A stretch of DNA of 64,000 nucleotides from positions 13,514,929-13,578,928 of the forward strand of contig NC_058056.1 of NCBI RefSeq assembly GCF_020085105.1, read 5' to 3'. The position numbers and the translations under genes were made by a program. Below the pieces are notes generated by a model. It was given only the letters and a program-made list of their open reading frames with translations. It was not told the DNA's origin and searched no databases. This DNA is from Siniperca chuatsi (lineage: Eukaryota > Chordata > Actinopteri > Centrarchiformes > Sinipercidae). Below are positions 19,259 through 31,714 of this stretch, piece by piece. Numbering within the stretch: position 1 is the first letter of the stretch; the number at the start of each line of letters is the position of its first letter.

Positions 19259-20170
19259 GAGGAGCAGGTGAGTCCAGTATGCTGTAAAGAAGAGGAGACA
19301 GGGTGATGGCAGTGATTCTTAATGTTTCTTCATGAAGTAGTAAAAATGGATTTGATTGCTGCAAAGTAACTATCATAATTTATGTAACTATATTAAACAG
19401 ACCCCCCCCGTACAATAATTTATGATAGAAATTATTAATTATAATAATACAATTATATATAATGTTCATATTTTCACTGTCATATCAGATTTAAAAGTAA
19501 CTTTATGACTGTATTATGCAACACATAATACAGTTCACTACAGCATTATCACAACAAAGTACACTCTCAGAAAATGACCATATAACTGAGTGAACACACA
19601 AAGTAGCACTATAAATAAAAACTGAACATTAATGACATTTATTGCTGTGCCAATTGCATTGTACAGGTAATTGTATTTTTCATTTTGCACTCACTGCAGG
19701 CCTATACTACTGTAACTACCATTATGAGTATAAGATTAGAATTCAATTTGGACAAAACAGCAGCAACATAATTATTCTTAGTAGATTTTCTTCATTGAAT
19801 GTTTGTATAACAAATAAGTAAGTTCTGGACGGTAAATCTAAGATAATTACACAAACAAAATACTTTCTAATGAGCTTCTAATGAAACCAGACCTGTTAAT
19901 GACCTCTACTTCCAGCTGTTCAGATTCAAATTATCCCATCAGATAATTACCAACAATAGCAACTTACATCTACACTAAAAGTATATCTTGAGTTTTGCTT
20001 TAGGTACAGTATACAAGAGGAGCCCAACAACTATGGAGCACAGGGTGAGGACTGTGGAGCAATACCAACTAGCTGTGTGCATGGTGGTCCATATTCAGTT
20101 GAAGTGTCAAACAATCCATCATATGAGGAGAGAAGACAAACACACAGTTACTCTTCGTAGAAAAATGTAT
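19259..20170 (+). pseudogene. Lectin pseudogene fragment derived from CTL-A
   Basis: The end of lectin-domain exon 1 plus donor (CTGGGAGGAGCAGGTGAGTC, 19256-19275) copies 15796-15815. The region at 19880-20130 copies CTL-A intron 5 end and exon 6 (acceptor at about 20003-20004, then a stretch with GAGCCCAACAACTATGGAGC). The middle lectin exon and the 5' exons are absent, and the last exon is disrupted after GAGGACTGTGG. This is therefore a dead partial duplicate. Confidence 0.8.
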
Positions 20171-20659
20171 TGTTAGTAAGTTTCTTCATGAAAAAAATGC
20201 ATGTAACATATAAACAGCAGTGGCTCTTTCCTTTACAGTTTTGTTTTAGTAGAAAGTAGGATTAAACCTATGAGGGGTTTAAAGGCTGATTTGATTTGTT
20301 TTTTCACTGGAGGCGCTGCGAGTCCAATACAGTATAAGAATTCACCCCCACTTTTGCAGTGTTTTCTTGTTTGACAACATTGAATCATAGTGGATATAAC
20401 TACGATTTATTTACAATGATTAACAGAAAAATAGATATGTCAAAAAGAAAACAAATGTCTCATATTGCTATACTTTCAAGATGAGTACCTCTAAATGTAA
20501 ACACAAAATCATTGATTACATAAGTTAAAATCACCTCTGGTGGAGCCAGTTGTTTTTAGAAATTAAAAAACATTATACATTTAATGGAGATCATTTCTGT
20601 GGCAATTAAGGCATGATGAGTGATTTTAGGTTAAATACACCTTTATCTGGAAGGTCCAA

Positions 20660-21250
20660 CATATACAACATCTTAGTGTCTCAGTGTCTGTGTGAGAAAG
20701 GGAGGCCACAAAGAGGCCTCTGACGGAGCTACAGGGTCCATGGAAGAGATGTGAGACACTGGGCATAAAACAACAGTTGTTTCATCAATCACAACTTTAT
20801 GAAGGAGTGGTAGAGAAAGTAACTATTGAAAAAAACCCTCACAACATCTTGGCTAGTGCAGCCAAAAAACATTGTGTAAGCCCAAATATTGAACATCAAC
20901 AGAAACATGCCTTCCGCAACATGAAGCCCTACGGTGCCAGCATCATGATGCTTCCCCACAGGATGCACAGGAAGAGTTGTGTAACATGAATTTAGCGAAA
21001 TACAGCCTGCGGGATAAGTGACTTGGGACTTTATTTTCCTGCAAGAGTCCCAACATAGAGCCACAGGTTCACAGAAATGACATAAATAACAATGTTTATC
21101 TGTGGTAGAGTCTAGACATCAATCCAACTGAAAAATTGTGTCAGGATTAAAAACTGTTGTTCACTCAAAGCAACACTTAATGCCCTTAACAAAGTATCCT
21201 CCTCCAGTGCACTGAACAGCACTGATGAAGAGTGATTAATAATAACAGGG
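20660..21250 (+). mobile_element. Decayed Tc1/mariner-like DNA transposon
   Basis: The order of patches matches fish Tc1-like transposons. It starts with GAGGCCACAAAGAGGCCTCT, then GAGACACTGGGCATAAAACA and ACAACTTTATGAAGGAGTGG. After GGTGCCAGCATCATGATG comes AGACATCAATCCAACTGAAA, the region encoding the DLNPIE block of the transposase catalytic domain. No long frame is left. It lies just upstream of CTL-B. Confidence 0.7.
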
Positions 21251-21384
21251 TGGATTTTTTCCTTGGAAAGATTTTGTCCAATAATGCTATAGCAAATCCA
21301 TATTCTCAAGCTTAGTTTGATTGTTACTGCTGGCCCAGTAATAAGAAGAAGCACTCACTTTCAAATTCACTCAACTTTTGTGGC

Positions 21385-21391
21385 TATAAAA
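21385..21391 (+). promoter_or_regulatory. TATA box of CTL-B
   Basis: TATAAAA followed by GAGGTGACAAACAGTTCATTGGG, 46-77 bases before the candidate start codons. The same core (TATAAAAG, purine stretch, ACAGATCAGTGGGCAG) precedes CTL-C and CTL-D. Confidence 0.7.
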
Positions 21392-21461
21392 GAGGTGACA
21401 AACAGTTCATTGGGCAGTTAGTGCAACGCTGCAGTCATGGAGAAGCCACAGAGAAGGGCAA

Positions 21462-23633
21462 ATGAAAAATTTACTTTTCTGCACTTGCTATGCAATATTT
21501 GGACAAGGTATGACTTTGAAATGTTTTCTGCAGTGTCTGACACAATTCTTACTTTTTCCTTTAGTTTTCCTGTCTTTTTTTTTCTGACCCTGTGGTTTTA
21601 ATTAATTAATTGTTGTGATGGTTAAAATGTTAGTGAATGAAGAGCACTACTGAAGATAAATTTCAATTATATGCTAAACGTACAATCAAGCCTCAATGAT
21701 TGTAGCTTTGAAGTCATGTATCTGTAGCTTGTTACAATGTAAAAAATCACTGTGTATGTAGTGGTATGATTTACAGATCAAATTAGCCATAATAAATACA
21801 TATGTTTTGAAAAGTCATGTTGCTATTGAGTTTTTCAGATTTTTCAATGTTTTGACCACTAAATAATTCCACTCATTTCCATTTCATTAGCATTGTATTG
21901 GCATGGCTAATACAATACTAGGTGGTAAATTGGAAAATATAGGGAAAAGTATTTACTGTGATTGTTGAAACCTTTAACTATAATTGCAATATTTTTATTT
22001 TTCCTAAAGACCGACTGGTTATACTGTGTCTGGGACTGTTGAACGCTGTTCTGCTGATAGCTGCTGTTGTTATTGGGATTAACTGTGAGTATGACCTTTG
22101 ACAAAAAAAGTTTCATTTCCCTCTTATGTGGAATTTTATTTTATCAGATAGCTGAATAGACACTTTTTCACTCAAAGAAAAGTCTGCAAGATCTTATAAA
22201 TATATTTCAACATGCTTTAGAAAATGTTTTAAGGTACATTCAATGCAGAACAAGATAATTATATGGAAACATTTGTTAAAATGTTCATATGTATGTACAT
22301 ATTAAGTATTATTTGTATGGTTTTTAATGATTTGTCTCTTTTTAGCGAGCAACTCCTGTGCAGTTTTACAATGGAGAAATCACATCTTTTAAATTTAAAC
22401 TTTCCCATTCCCGTTTGTAAATTTTTCTCCTAATGAAAATAGGAATTTTCACATACTTCTTAATAAAACTGTGCAAACACACACTCAATTTTTTAATCTC
22501 TGTTTTGTAAAAAGTTATGAATTACAATACTCACTGCGCACAGTTTTGACACAGTTCTCTTTGTGACAATGTGTTTTCACCTCTTCAGGTGGCAAAGTCA
22601 AAGAGGGTTCCCTTCAGGTTTCCCACTCAGCTGCAACACAGCTCATCAGTGAGCTGAACTATCTCCGTGGCAACCACAGCGATGTGATCGAAGCCGAAGA
22701 GGAGGCCAAGAACGCGTTAGAGAGAGCGGTCAAAAACCATGCACAGCTAAGGGTGAAAATTGAGCAGCAGAGGACCATCAATGACAATTATCAGAGACAG
22801 ATTGAGGCACTGCAAGCAGAGAAGACAAATCTGCAGTCCAACATATCGGCTTTGGGTGAGACAAAGTTGTAATAGGCCTATAGTTTATAAATACTGTGTG
22901 TCTGATAACTTACAATACTGAAAAACACCCAAAGTGACAAGAAATCTTTAATTTCTCCTAGAGGGAACTTGTGGCAGATGTCTCTCCAAATGGCTTCTCC
23001 TCAACTCATCCTGCTATTTCTTTTCTTACATCGAGTCCCGTACTGTCAAAAAGAACTGGCCAGATAGCAGAGCAGACTGTATTAGTCGTGGAGCCGACCT
23101 GATTGTGATCGATAACCAGGAGGAGCAGGTGGGCTGAAAACAAACGCGAGAGAGTGTAAAGAAAATGTCAATGATAATGTTGAAATAAATATTTATAGAT
23201 TTGAATTTTACATTTAAGCCCTTTAAAAATGGCAATTTCTTTGTGTGCTTTCACAGAGATTTGTGAGTGACAGCATTGAAAATATGAAAAGTGGCCGTAA
23301 CGTCTGGGAGAGCGGATTCTGGATTGGTCTCACAGACTCAGAGACAGAGGGGACGTGGGTCTGGATTAATAACGTCACCGAGGTGGAACAAAGGTGAGAG
23401 CTGCAGTATTATACTCTTAACGCTGTAGTAATTATGGATTATTATTGGTTGCTTTTTTGAATGATTTGATTTTCCAAAGGTACTGGATGGATGGAGAACC
23501 AAACAACATCGGACAACTGGGAGAAGACTGTGGGATTGCAGTTTATAGCCCCAATAATCCCTGGAAGACCCGTTTCGATGCCAGTTGTCACCAGAGAGAG
23601 AGACATTGGATATGTGAAATGACATCTAGCTAG
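21462..23633 (+). CDS. CTL-B: type II C-type lectin receptor
   Basis: Exons 21462-21507, 22010-22084, 22589-22855, 22962-23128, 23257-23393 and 23480-23633 (TAG), 281 aa in phase. The first ATG at 21437, which aligns with the CTL-C start, is out of frame with the TM exon; the ATG at 21462 is in frame and leaves only a 15-residue leader before the TM exon. The TM (about 18-40) is followed by a neck (41-129, including [19 protein letters not shown]) and a lectin domain (130-281) with WIGLTD, EPNN and CGIAVYS; the WND position reads RFD. An AATAAA at 23800-23805 ends the gene. From the TM exon onward it is almost identical to CTL-C, whereas the first exon and intron 1 are diverged, so this is a chimera of old and newly copied sequence. 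It may be functional with a short tail or may be failing. Confidence 0.75.
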
Positions 23634-23914
23634 AAGCAGGAAGTACTGCTCAAGCAGAAAATACAAGCATATGTTTGTAACTCTTTTTTTTAAAAAAAGC
23701 ATAAAACACCTTTAAGACTGGTCTCATGTTTCTGGACATTTTTCACCTCCAATTACTTTAACTGTGTTCCAACAGTCCAACATGTGCAGAGTTTTACAGA
23801 ATAAAGTCCAGCTCAGTACCACATTATTGACAATCATCCATATTAAAGCCATTCTTTTAAGGTTCACACTTTATGTATATGTGGTATAGCAACACACGGT
23901 TGGTCCATCTCTTT

Positions 23915-24330
23915 GGTCCAGACTGAAATATCGCAACAACTATTGGATGGATGCCATGAAATTTTATACACACAATTATGTCCCGATCAGGGTGATTTAT
24001 AATAACTTTCATGATCCCCTGACTTGTCATCTAGCACCACCATCAGGTCAAATTGGTCATTGTGTCCTGTACTTCAGTTTATGACCAAATACCTGCAAAA
24101 CTACAAACATTCCCATCAGCAGCTGAACTTTGTGCAGATGTTAGCATGCTAACACATTAAACTAAGATGATCATAGTAAAGATTATCTGTGAAACATCAG
24201 CATGTTAGCATTGTCATTGAGCGCTTAGCATGTTAGCATGCTGACATTAACCTTTAGCTCAAAGTTCTTAGCCTTAGTAAAACCTCACATGCTGTAGCTG
24301 CTAGCATGGCTGTAGAGGGTTGTTCTTGTT
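23915..24330 (+). repeat. Percomorph interspersed repeat between CTL-B and CTL-C
   Basis: The stretch from CAACAACTATTGGATGGATG through GATGTTAGCATGCTAACACA to GCTGCTAGCATGGCTGTAGA is a common fish repeat. A near-identical copy stands at 31715-32130, as part of the tandem duplication. Confidence 0.75.
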
Positions 24331-24438
24331 AGGTTTATGAATAAAACATCTATGTGCGAATTGAAAAAAACGTATACTGAGCTATTACAACACCACATCA
24401 GTGCAACACATCCTCACAGTTTTGAAGAAGTAGGATAC

Positions 24439-24440
24439 AT

Positions 24441-24470
<30 letters not shown>
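24439..24470. repeat. (CA)n microsatellite
   Basis: The CA repeat upstream of CTL-C has its counterpart at 32235-32269 upstream of CTL-D; repeat numbers differ slightly. Confidence 0.9.
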
Positions 24471-24474
<4 letters not shown>

Positions 24475-24639
24475 GAAACCTTCCAATAATGCAACCCATC
24501 GTTCCCCATTTGTTCTCCATACAACACTTAATTGTCTGAAGCAAACATCTGGAATGAACTGAACATCACCGACTGATGAACATTTATTTAGGGGTGGATT
24601 CACTTTCACACACACACACACACTCATTCTCCTCTCAGA

Positions 24640-24646
24640 TATAAAA
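24640..24646 (+). promoter_or_regulatory. TATA box of CTL-C
   Basis: TATAAAA followed by GGAGGCAAACAGATCAGTGG, 40 bases before the ATG at 24686. It is preceded by a short CA run. Confidence 0.75.
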
Positions 24647-24685
24647 GGAGGCAAACAGATCAGTGGGCAGAGCTGCAGCACTGCA

Positions 24686-27600
24686 ATGGAAAATCCACAA
24701 AGAAGATCAAATGACGGGAAGAAAATATCATTTATACCAAAGTTTGATCAAGTTTTTTTCAACACTGGTGGACATTTTCGCTCTAGCTATGAAATATTTG
24801 GACGAGGTATGACTTTAAAATCTTCTGCAGTGTCTGACACATTTCTTACTTCCTCTCCACTTTTCCCTCACTGCTTTCTTTTTCAGTCTTTATCTCATCA
24901 AAGGACCTGTGATTTTAATTTAATGTTGTTATTATTCAAATTTTATTGAATGACGAGCATTGCTGAAGATAATTTAGGCCTATTAGGCACAGCCTTACAA
25001 CCAAGCCTCAATGAGTGTAGCTTTAAAGTCATATTCATCATAGTCATCACCTATATACTTCTATTTAATCTCATACAATTACAATATTCACAGGTGGAGA
25101 TGGATCTAACCGACTGGTTATACTGTGTCTGGGACTGTTGAACGCTTTTCTTCTGATAGCTGCTGTTGTTATTGGGATTAACTGTGAGTATGACCTTTGA
25201 CAAAAAAAGTTTCATTTCCCTCTTATGTGGACTTTTATTTTATCAGATAGCTGAATAGACACTTTTTCACTCAAAGAAAAGGTTACTGACAGCTACAGGC
25301 TTGATTTGTGAGACATGAAAGGTCGGGTGAACCCTCATAGATTGAGGTAAACGGAGTCTTACGGCAGTGGGGCTAATGATACGTTCAATCATGAACGGTC
25401 CAATGTAGCGGGGGGATAATTTTTGGGATTCGGTATGTAATGGAATGTTTCTGGAGGATAACCACACTTTCTGACCTGGTTCATAAGCAGGTGCAGAAGT
25501 CCTACGTCGATCTGCGATCAGCCGATTCCGTTCTGATGACCGACACAGTGCTGCTCGGGTCTCTCGCCATACCTTGTGGCAGCGGCGAAGATGGTGGTGA
25601 ACAGATGGAACCGCTAGCTCCCTCTCCTGGGATGGGAAGAGGGGGGGCAGGTAAGCTAAAGATGCCTCGAAAGGAGAGAGACCAGAAGCAGAGCAGGTTA
25701 ATGAATTATGGGCATATTCAATCCAGGCGAGGTGGGAGCTGCAGGTAGACGGGTTTGCGGCTACCACGCAGCGCAAGGCAGCCTCGAGGTCCTGGTTAGC
25801 CCTCTCAGTTTGACCATTAGACTGGGGATGGAACCCTGAGGAAAGACTGGCTGTTGCCCCCAGCGCCTGGCAGAAGGCCTTCCACACCTGGGAAATGAAC
25901 TGGGGTCCCCGGTCAGAAACTATATCTAGGGGTATGCCATGAAGGCGGAAGACATGTTGGACTACGAGGTCAGCCGTCTCTCGGGCTGAGGGAAGTTTGG
26001 TTAAAGCTATGAAGTGGACTGCCTTCGAAAAATGATCCACAATGGTGAGGATGGCGGTATAGCCGTGTGAACAGGGAAGACCAGTGACGAAATCTAGGGC
26101 AATGTGTGACCACGGCCGACCGGGGATGGGGAGAGGTTGAAGTAGGCCTGCTGGTGGTTTATGTGAAGTCTTGCCTCGGGCGCAGGTGCAACACGCAGCG
26201 ACAAAGGCCCGGGTGTCGGCCTCCATATTAGTCCACCAAAAATACCTCTTTAAAAGTGAAAGAGTACGGGTCGCTCCGGGATGGCAGGCGAAGCGCGAGT
26301 TGTGTCCCCACTGTAGCACCTGGGAACGGACTGAGTCCGGGACGAGCAGTCGATTTGGAGGGCCGTTCCCTGGGTCGGACTGATCACGTTGGGCCGCTCT
26401 CACAATGTACTCAATCTCCCACGTGACAGCAGCTACTACGCAGCTAGACGAGAGAATGGTATCTGATTCGGGGGAGCTGTCCAAGGTGTAATGTTGCCGG
26501 GAGAGAGTGTCTGGCTTGGTGTTCTTGGACCCAGGACGATAAGTTAAGGTAAACTTGAAGCGACCAAAGAACAGGGCCCAGCGCGCTTGACGGGAGTTTA
26601 ACCTTTTAGCTGTCTGAATATACTCCAGGTTTTTATGATCGGTCCATACAATAAACGGTTGCTCCGCTCCCTCCAACCAGTGCCGCCACTCCTCTAGGGC
26701 TAGCTTGACCGCGAGGAGCTCTCTATTTCCGATGTCGTAATTTCGTTCAGCCGGAGAGAGTCGTCGCGAAAAGAAGGCGCACGGTCCGTGGGGGAGCGTT
26801 GCGAAACCTCCACAATGAATTGTCGTGAGGGGTCGGGTTGGATGAGGATGGGAGTCGATGTGAAAAGGTCCTTTAACTGGGCCCAGGCCGCCTCAGCTTC
26901 CGGGGTCCAGGAGAAAGGGCTCTTGGGGGAGGTGAGACTAGTCAATGGCGCTGCCACCCGGCTATAATTTCGAATGAACCGCCGATAAAAGTTTGCGAAT
27001 CCCAAAAAACGCTGTAGCTGTTTGCGGGTGGTGGGTCTAGGCCATTCTGCCACCGCTTGCATCTTAGCGGGATCAGTCCTCATCTGACCGCTCTCCAGGA
27101 TATACCCCAGGAAACTTACTGATCGGGCGTGGAACTCGCATTTCTCCCCCTTGACGAATAGTCGGTTCTCCAGGAGCCTTTGTAATACTTGCCGGACATG
27201 GAGGACGTGGCTGGATTGGTCCGGGGAGAAGATAAGTATATCGTCCAGGTAGACGAAGACAAAGTGATTGAGGAAATCCCGTAGCACATCATTCACCAGG
27301 GCCTGAAAGACGGCTGGGTCGTTCGTGAGTCCAAATGGCATTACTAAGTACTCGAAGTGGCCCAGAGGGGTGTTGAATGCCGTCTTCCACTCGCCCCCTT
27401 CTCTGATACACACCAGATGGTAGGCATTCCGGAGGTCTAGCTTGGTGAATACTTTAGCTCCCTGGAGTGGTTCAAATGCGGAGTTGATTAGTGGCAGCGG
27501 GTATTTATTCTTGATGGTTATTTGGTTTAATCCTCTGTAATCAATGCAGGGGCGAAGCGACCCATCTTTTTTCTTCACAAAGAAGAAACCCTCCCCAGCG

Positions 27601-30600
27601 GTGAGGAGGATGCCCGGATCAGACCGGCATGAAGCGACTCCCCGATGTAATTCTCCATAGCCTCCCTCTCTGGTCGCGACAGGTTGTACAGACGGGTCGC
27701 TGGCAGTGGGGCTCCGGGAAGGAGATCAATAGCGCAATCATATGGTCGATGTGGTGGTAGGGATGTCGCCATATCTTTGCTGAAGACCTCGCTAAGGTCG
27801 TGGTACTCGGGGGGAATTATAGACAGGTCCGGAGGATCCACCTTAGACAAGGTGGAGCTGTTCTCTGGTGGTGATCGAGCAGATTGTAAGCATGTGGCAA
27901 GACAAAAGGAGCTCCAACCCGCTATTCTTCCCTTGGCCCAGTCAATGTGGGGATTATGATGCTGCAGCCAGGGGAAGCCCAGGACCAGTGGTGTGATGGG
28001 AGAGGAGATGAGTTGAAACTTGATCCGCTCGCGGTGGTTCCCAGAGAGTACCAGGGACACCTGGGTGGTACGATGAGTGACGCGAGCCAGAACCTTGCCA
28101 TCTAGTGCCTCAGCGTTGCGTGGATTCTCCAGTGGTTCCGTGAGGAGACCCGTCTGTCGAGCCAACCCTGTGTCCAAGAAGTTGCCCTTGGCACCAGAAT
28201 CTATCAGGGCCAGCAGAGGAATAGACCCACCCCGGAAGTAAAGGGTAGCCGGGACCTGTAATCTGGGTGAACCTGGATTAAGGGGGTCGTTGTGGCTCAC
28301 CTGAACCCCCACTGCGACCGGTGAGCCTACTCTTTTGGCCTCCGGGGGCATCTATCCCGGAAGTGGCCTCTCACGCCGCAGTATAGGCACTCTCCTGCAG
28401 CGAGTCTGCGACGGCGCTCCTCAGGCGTCAAGTGGGTCCGGCCTACTTGCATAGGTTCCCCCTCTGGTTCGGTTGTGGTTGGCGAGTTTGCAATAGCCGA
28501 AGACGGATTGGACACTCTGGTACGGGGGTGAACGGTTGTAGCCACATGGTGAGCAGGAAGGGGGCGAGAATGGTTGGCGCGCTCCCGGAACCGCTCGCGC
28601 ATGCGATTATCCATACGAATGCACAAGGTCACCAATGCATCCAGTTCAGAGGGTTCTTCACGGGCGGCTAGCTCGTCCTTAAGGTTGTCGTTAAGGCCAG
28701 CGATGAATGCGCTGATAAGCGCCTCCTCATTCCAACCAGAGTCAGCAGCGAGGGTGTGGAACTCCACGGCGTAGTCTGCTACACTGCGGTCCCTCTGCCG
28801 GATCCGCAGCAATCGATTACCCGCATTTCCACCGTCCACAGGATGGTCAAAGACCCTTCTCATCCTCTCCAGGAAGTCAACGTATGACAAAGATGAGAGG
28901 GGTTGCCGAGCATGAGTTGCCTCCGCCCATGCTAACGCTCTGTCCCGGAGTAAACCCACTATATAGTTCACCTTGGATTGGTCGGAGGCGAAAGTAACTG
29001 GACGTTGACTGAACACCAGTGAGCATTGCAGCAGGAATCCCCTACAATTCGTGACGTCACCGGAGAACGGGACAGGATCCGAGGCGTGGGATTCCCGGGG
29101 GGGAGTGGCCCTCGGAGGATCCGCGGGAGTGGGAGGTGACGCCAACAGAACCGTTGAGGAAAGTTGGGTGGTGAGTTGGGATACCTGCTGCGTCAGCTGC
29201 GTAAGTTGAGTCACCATGGCCTGATTGCTGTTGGCTAGAGCCTGAATTATCTGTTCGTGCCGTCCCAGAAGAATCCCTTGGCTTGTTATTGCCTGGTGGA
29301 ATGGGTCTCCTTCCGGGTTTGCGTCCGCTGGGTCCATGTTGGCCAGATCGTTCTGTCGGGAGGCCAAACTGGGGACCCAAAAGCAGAACACACAGACAGA
29401 GCAGATAAGGACTCGAACAGTTTTATTGTTGTTTTAGTCAAGGAGATTGGCGTTGTTCGTGCTGATTCTGTGGACTTGGCGAGACCGGGATGGAGACCGA
29501 GTGGCAGCACTTTGAGCGGAGGCGACGGGACTGGTTTTGGGCTGGCTGGTGAGGCGGCAGGTTGGGCTGAGCTGGCGATGGGTCCGGGAGTCGGGGAACA
29601 GGAGCAGCGTGACCGCTGGCGTGGAGTAGGAGTTGCGGGGATCCGGGAACAGACTGGAGCGGAGATTACCGTCGAGGCGAAGATCTGTGACAGAGATTGA
29701 TAACGTTACCATCAAGGTAAGTATTAATCACATAAACAGTTCCTTACTTGCGGAGGCCGTTTCGCGTGGTGCATACATGAGTATGAAGACGATCTGGCGC
29801 TGGAAGTGTAGATGAGCCCAGTAGATAAACTGTTGTAATGGATGATGATGGAGAAGAGTGTGCCGGTAATCAACCGCAGCCGGGAGATCGTGGAGCCAGC
29901 CAGAACACAGACACACACTAACATAGACAACAACAGACAGGGGACAGCCAAGAAACACAAGGGAGGGCAGATACAAAAGAGTACAAAAGGATCAGGGGGC
30001 ATAGTGGCTAACTATGACACATTCAATGCAGAACAAGATAATTATATGGAAACATTTGTTAAAATGTTCATATGTATGTACATATTAAGTATTATTTGTA
30101 TGGTTTTTAATGATTTGTCTCTTTTTAGCGAGCAACTCCTGTGCAGTTTTACAATGGAGAAATCACATCTTTTAAATTTAAACTTTCCCATTCCCATTTG
30201 TAAATTTTTCTCCTAATGAAAATAGGAATTTTCACATACTTCTTAATAAAACTGTGCAAACACACACTCAACTTTTTAATCTCTGTTTTGTAAAAAGTTA
30301 TGAATTACAATACTCACTGCGCACAGTTTTGACACAGTTCTCTTTGTGACAATGTGTTTTCACCTCTTCAGGTGGCAAAGTCAAAGAGGGTTCCCTCCAG
30401 GTTTCCCACTCAGCTGCAACACAGCTCATCAGTGAGCTGAACTATCTCCGTGGCAACCACAGCGATGTGATCGAAGCCGAAGAGGAGGCCAAGAACGCGT
30501 TAGAGAGAGCGGTCAAAAACCATGCACAGCTAAGGGTGAAAATTGAGCAGCAGAGGACCATCAATGACAATTATCAGAGACAGATTGAGGCACTGCAAGC

Positions 30601-31428
30601 AGAGAAGACAAATCTGCAGTCCAACATATCGGCTTTGGGTGAGACAAAGTTGTAATATAGTAAATACTATTATATATATATTATATATTATATATATATT
30701 ATATATAATATTATAATTACTGTTTTAAGTGACAAGAAATCTTTCATTTCTCCTAGAGGGAACTTGTGGCAGATGTCTCTCCAAATGGCTTCTCCTCAAC
30801 TCATCCTGCTATTTCTTTTCTTACATCGAGTCCCGTACTGTCAAAAAGAACTGGCCAGATAGCAGAGCAGACTGTATTAGTCGTGGAGCCGACCTGATTG
30901 TGATCGATAACCAGGAGGAGCAGGTGGGCTGAAAACAAACGCGAGAGAGTGTAAAGAAAATGTCAATGATAATGTTGAAATAAATATTTATAGATTTGAA
31001 TTTTACATTTAAGCCCTTTAAAAATGGCAATTTCTTTGTGTGCTTTCACAGAGATTTGTGAGTGACAGCATTGAAAATATGAAAAGTGGCCGTAACGTCT
31101 GGGAGAGCGGATTCTGGATTGGTCTCACAGACTCAGAGACAGAGGGGACGTGGGTCTGGATTAATAATGTCACAGAGGTGGAACAAAGGTGAGAGCTGCA
31201 GTATTATACTCTTAACGCTGTAGTAATTATGGATTATTATTGGTTGCTTTTTTGAATGATTTGATTTTCCAAAGGTACTGGATGGATGGAGAACCAAACA
31301 ACATCGGACAACTGGGAGAAGACTGTGGGATTGCAGTTTATAGCCCCAATAATCCCTGGAAGACCCGTTTCGATGCCAGTTGTCACCAGAGAGAGAGACA
31401 TTGGATATGTGAAATGACATCTAGCTAG
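24686..31428 (+). CDS. CTL-C: type II C-type lectin receptor, split by a Gypsy insertion in intron 2
   Basis: Exons 24686-24806, 25094-25183, 30372-30638, 30757-30923, 31052-31188 and 31275-31428 (TAG), 311 aa in phase. The cytoplasmic tail ([13 protein letters not shown]...) covers about 1-45, the TM is about 47-70 ([21 protein letters not shown]), the neck 71-159 and the lectin domain 160-311 with WIGLTD, EPNN and CGIAVYS; the WND position is RFD. Exons 3-6 match CTL-B and exons 1-4 match CTL-D almost exactly. Intron 2 is about 5.2 kb because a Ty3/Gypsy element lies at 25282-30019. All splice sites remain intact, so the gene can still be expressed if the intron is removed. An AATAAA is at 31595-31600. 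Confidence 0.85.
25282..30019 (-). mobile_element. Fossil Ty3/Gypsy LTR retrotransposon
   Basis: The element is on the minus strand, inside CTL-C intron 2. The gag-like part is at about 28330-29391, with a CCHC knuckle ([14 protein letters not shown]). The pol-like part is at about 25282-28350, with protease ([10 protein letters not shown]), reverse transcriptase (YLDDILIFS), RNase H and integrase ([13 protein letters not shown]) in the Ty3/Gypsy order. The right boundary on the minus strand starts TGTCATAGTTAGCC, an LTR-like edge; I cannot find a matching LTR at the other end. The equivalent introns of CTL-B (near 22176) and CTL-D (near 33078) lack it, so it inserted after the tandem duplication and is young. 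It looks broken, with roughly two to four breaks. Confidence 0.9.
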
Positions 31429-31714
31429 AAGCAGGAAGTACTGCTCAAGCAGAAAATACAAGCATATGTTTGTAACTCTTTTTTTTAAAAAAAGCATAAA
31501 ACACCTTTAAGACTGGTCTCATGTTTCTGGACATTTTTCACCTCCAATTACTTTAACTGTGTTCCAACAGTCCAACATGTGCAGAGTTTTACAGAATAAA
31601 GTCCAGCTCAGTACCACATTATTGACAATCATCCATATTAAAGCCATTCTTTTAAGGTTCACACTTTATGTATATGTGGTATAGCAACACACGGTTGGTC
31701 CATCTCTTTGGTCC

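Noticed and set aside
20777-21064. Overlapping plus and minus ORFs of 70 and 91 codons
   Set aside because: They fall in the decayed Tc1-like transposon and do not preserve a transposase frame.
24439-24470. CRISPR-like array
   Set aside because: The direct repeats are simple CA microsatellites and recent gene duplicates; no spacer-repeat pattern exists in this eukaryotic sequence.
25440-29815. Plus-strand ORFs across the Gypsy element
   Set aside because: Antisense shadows of the element's gag and pol regions.
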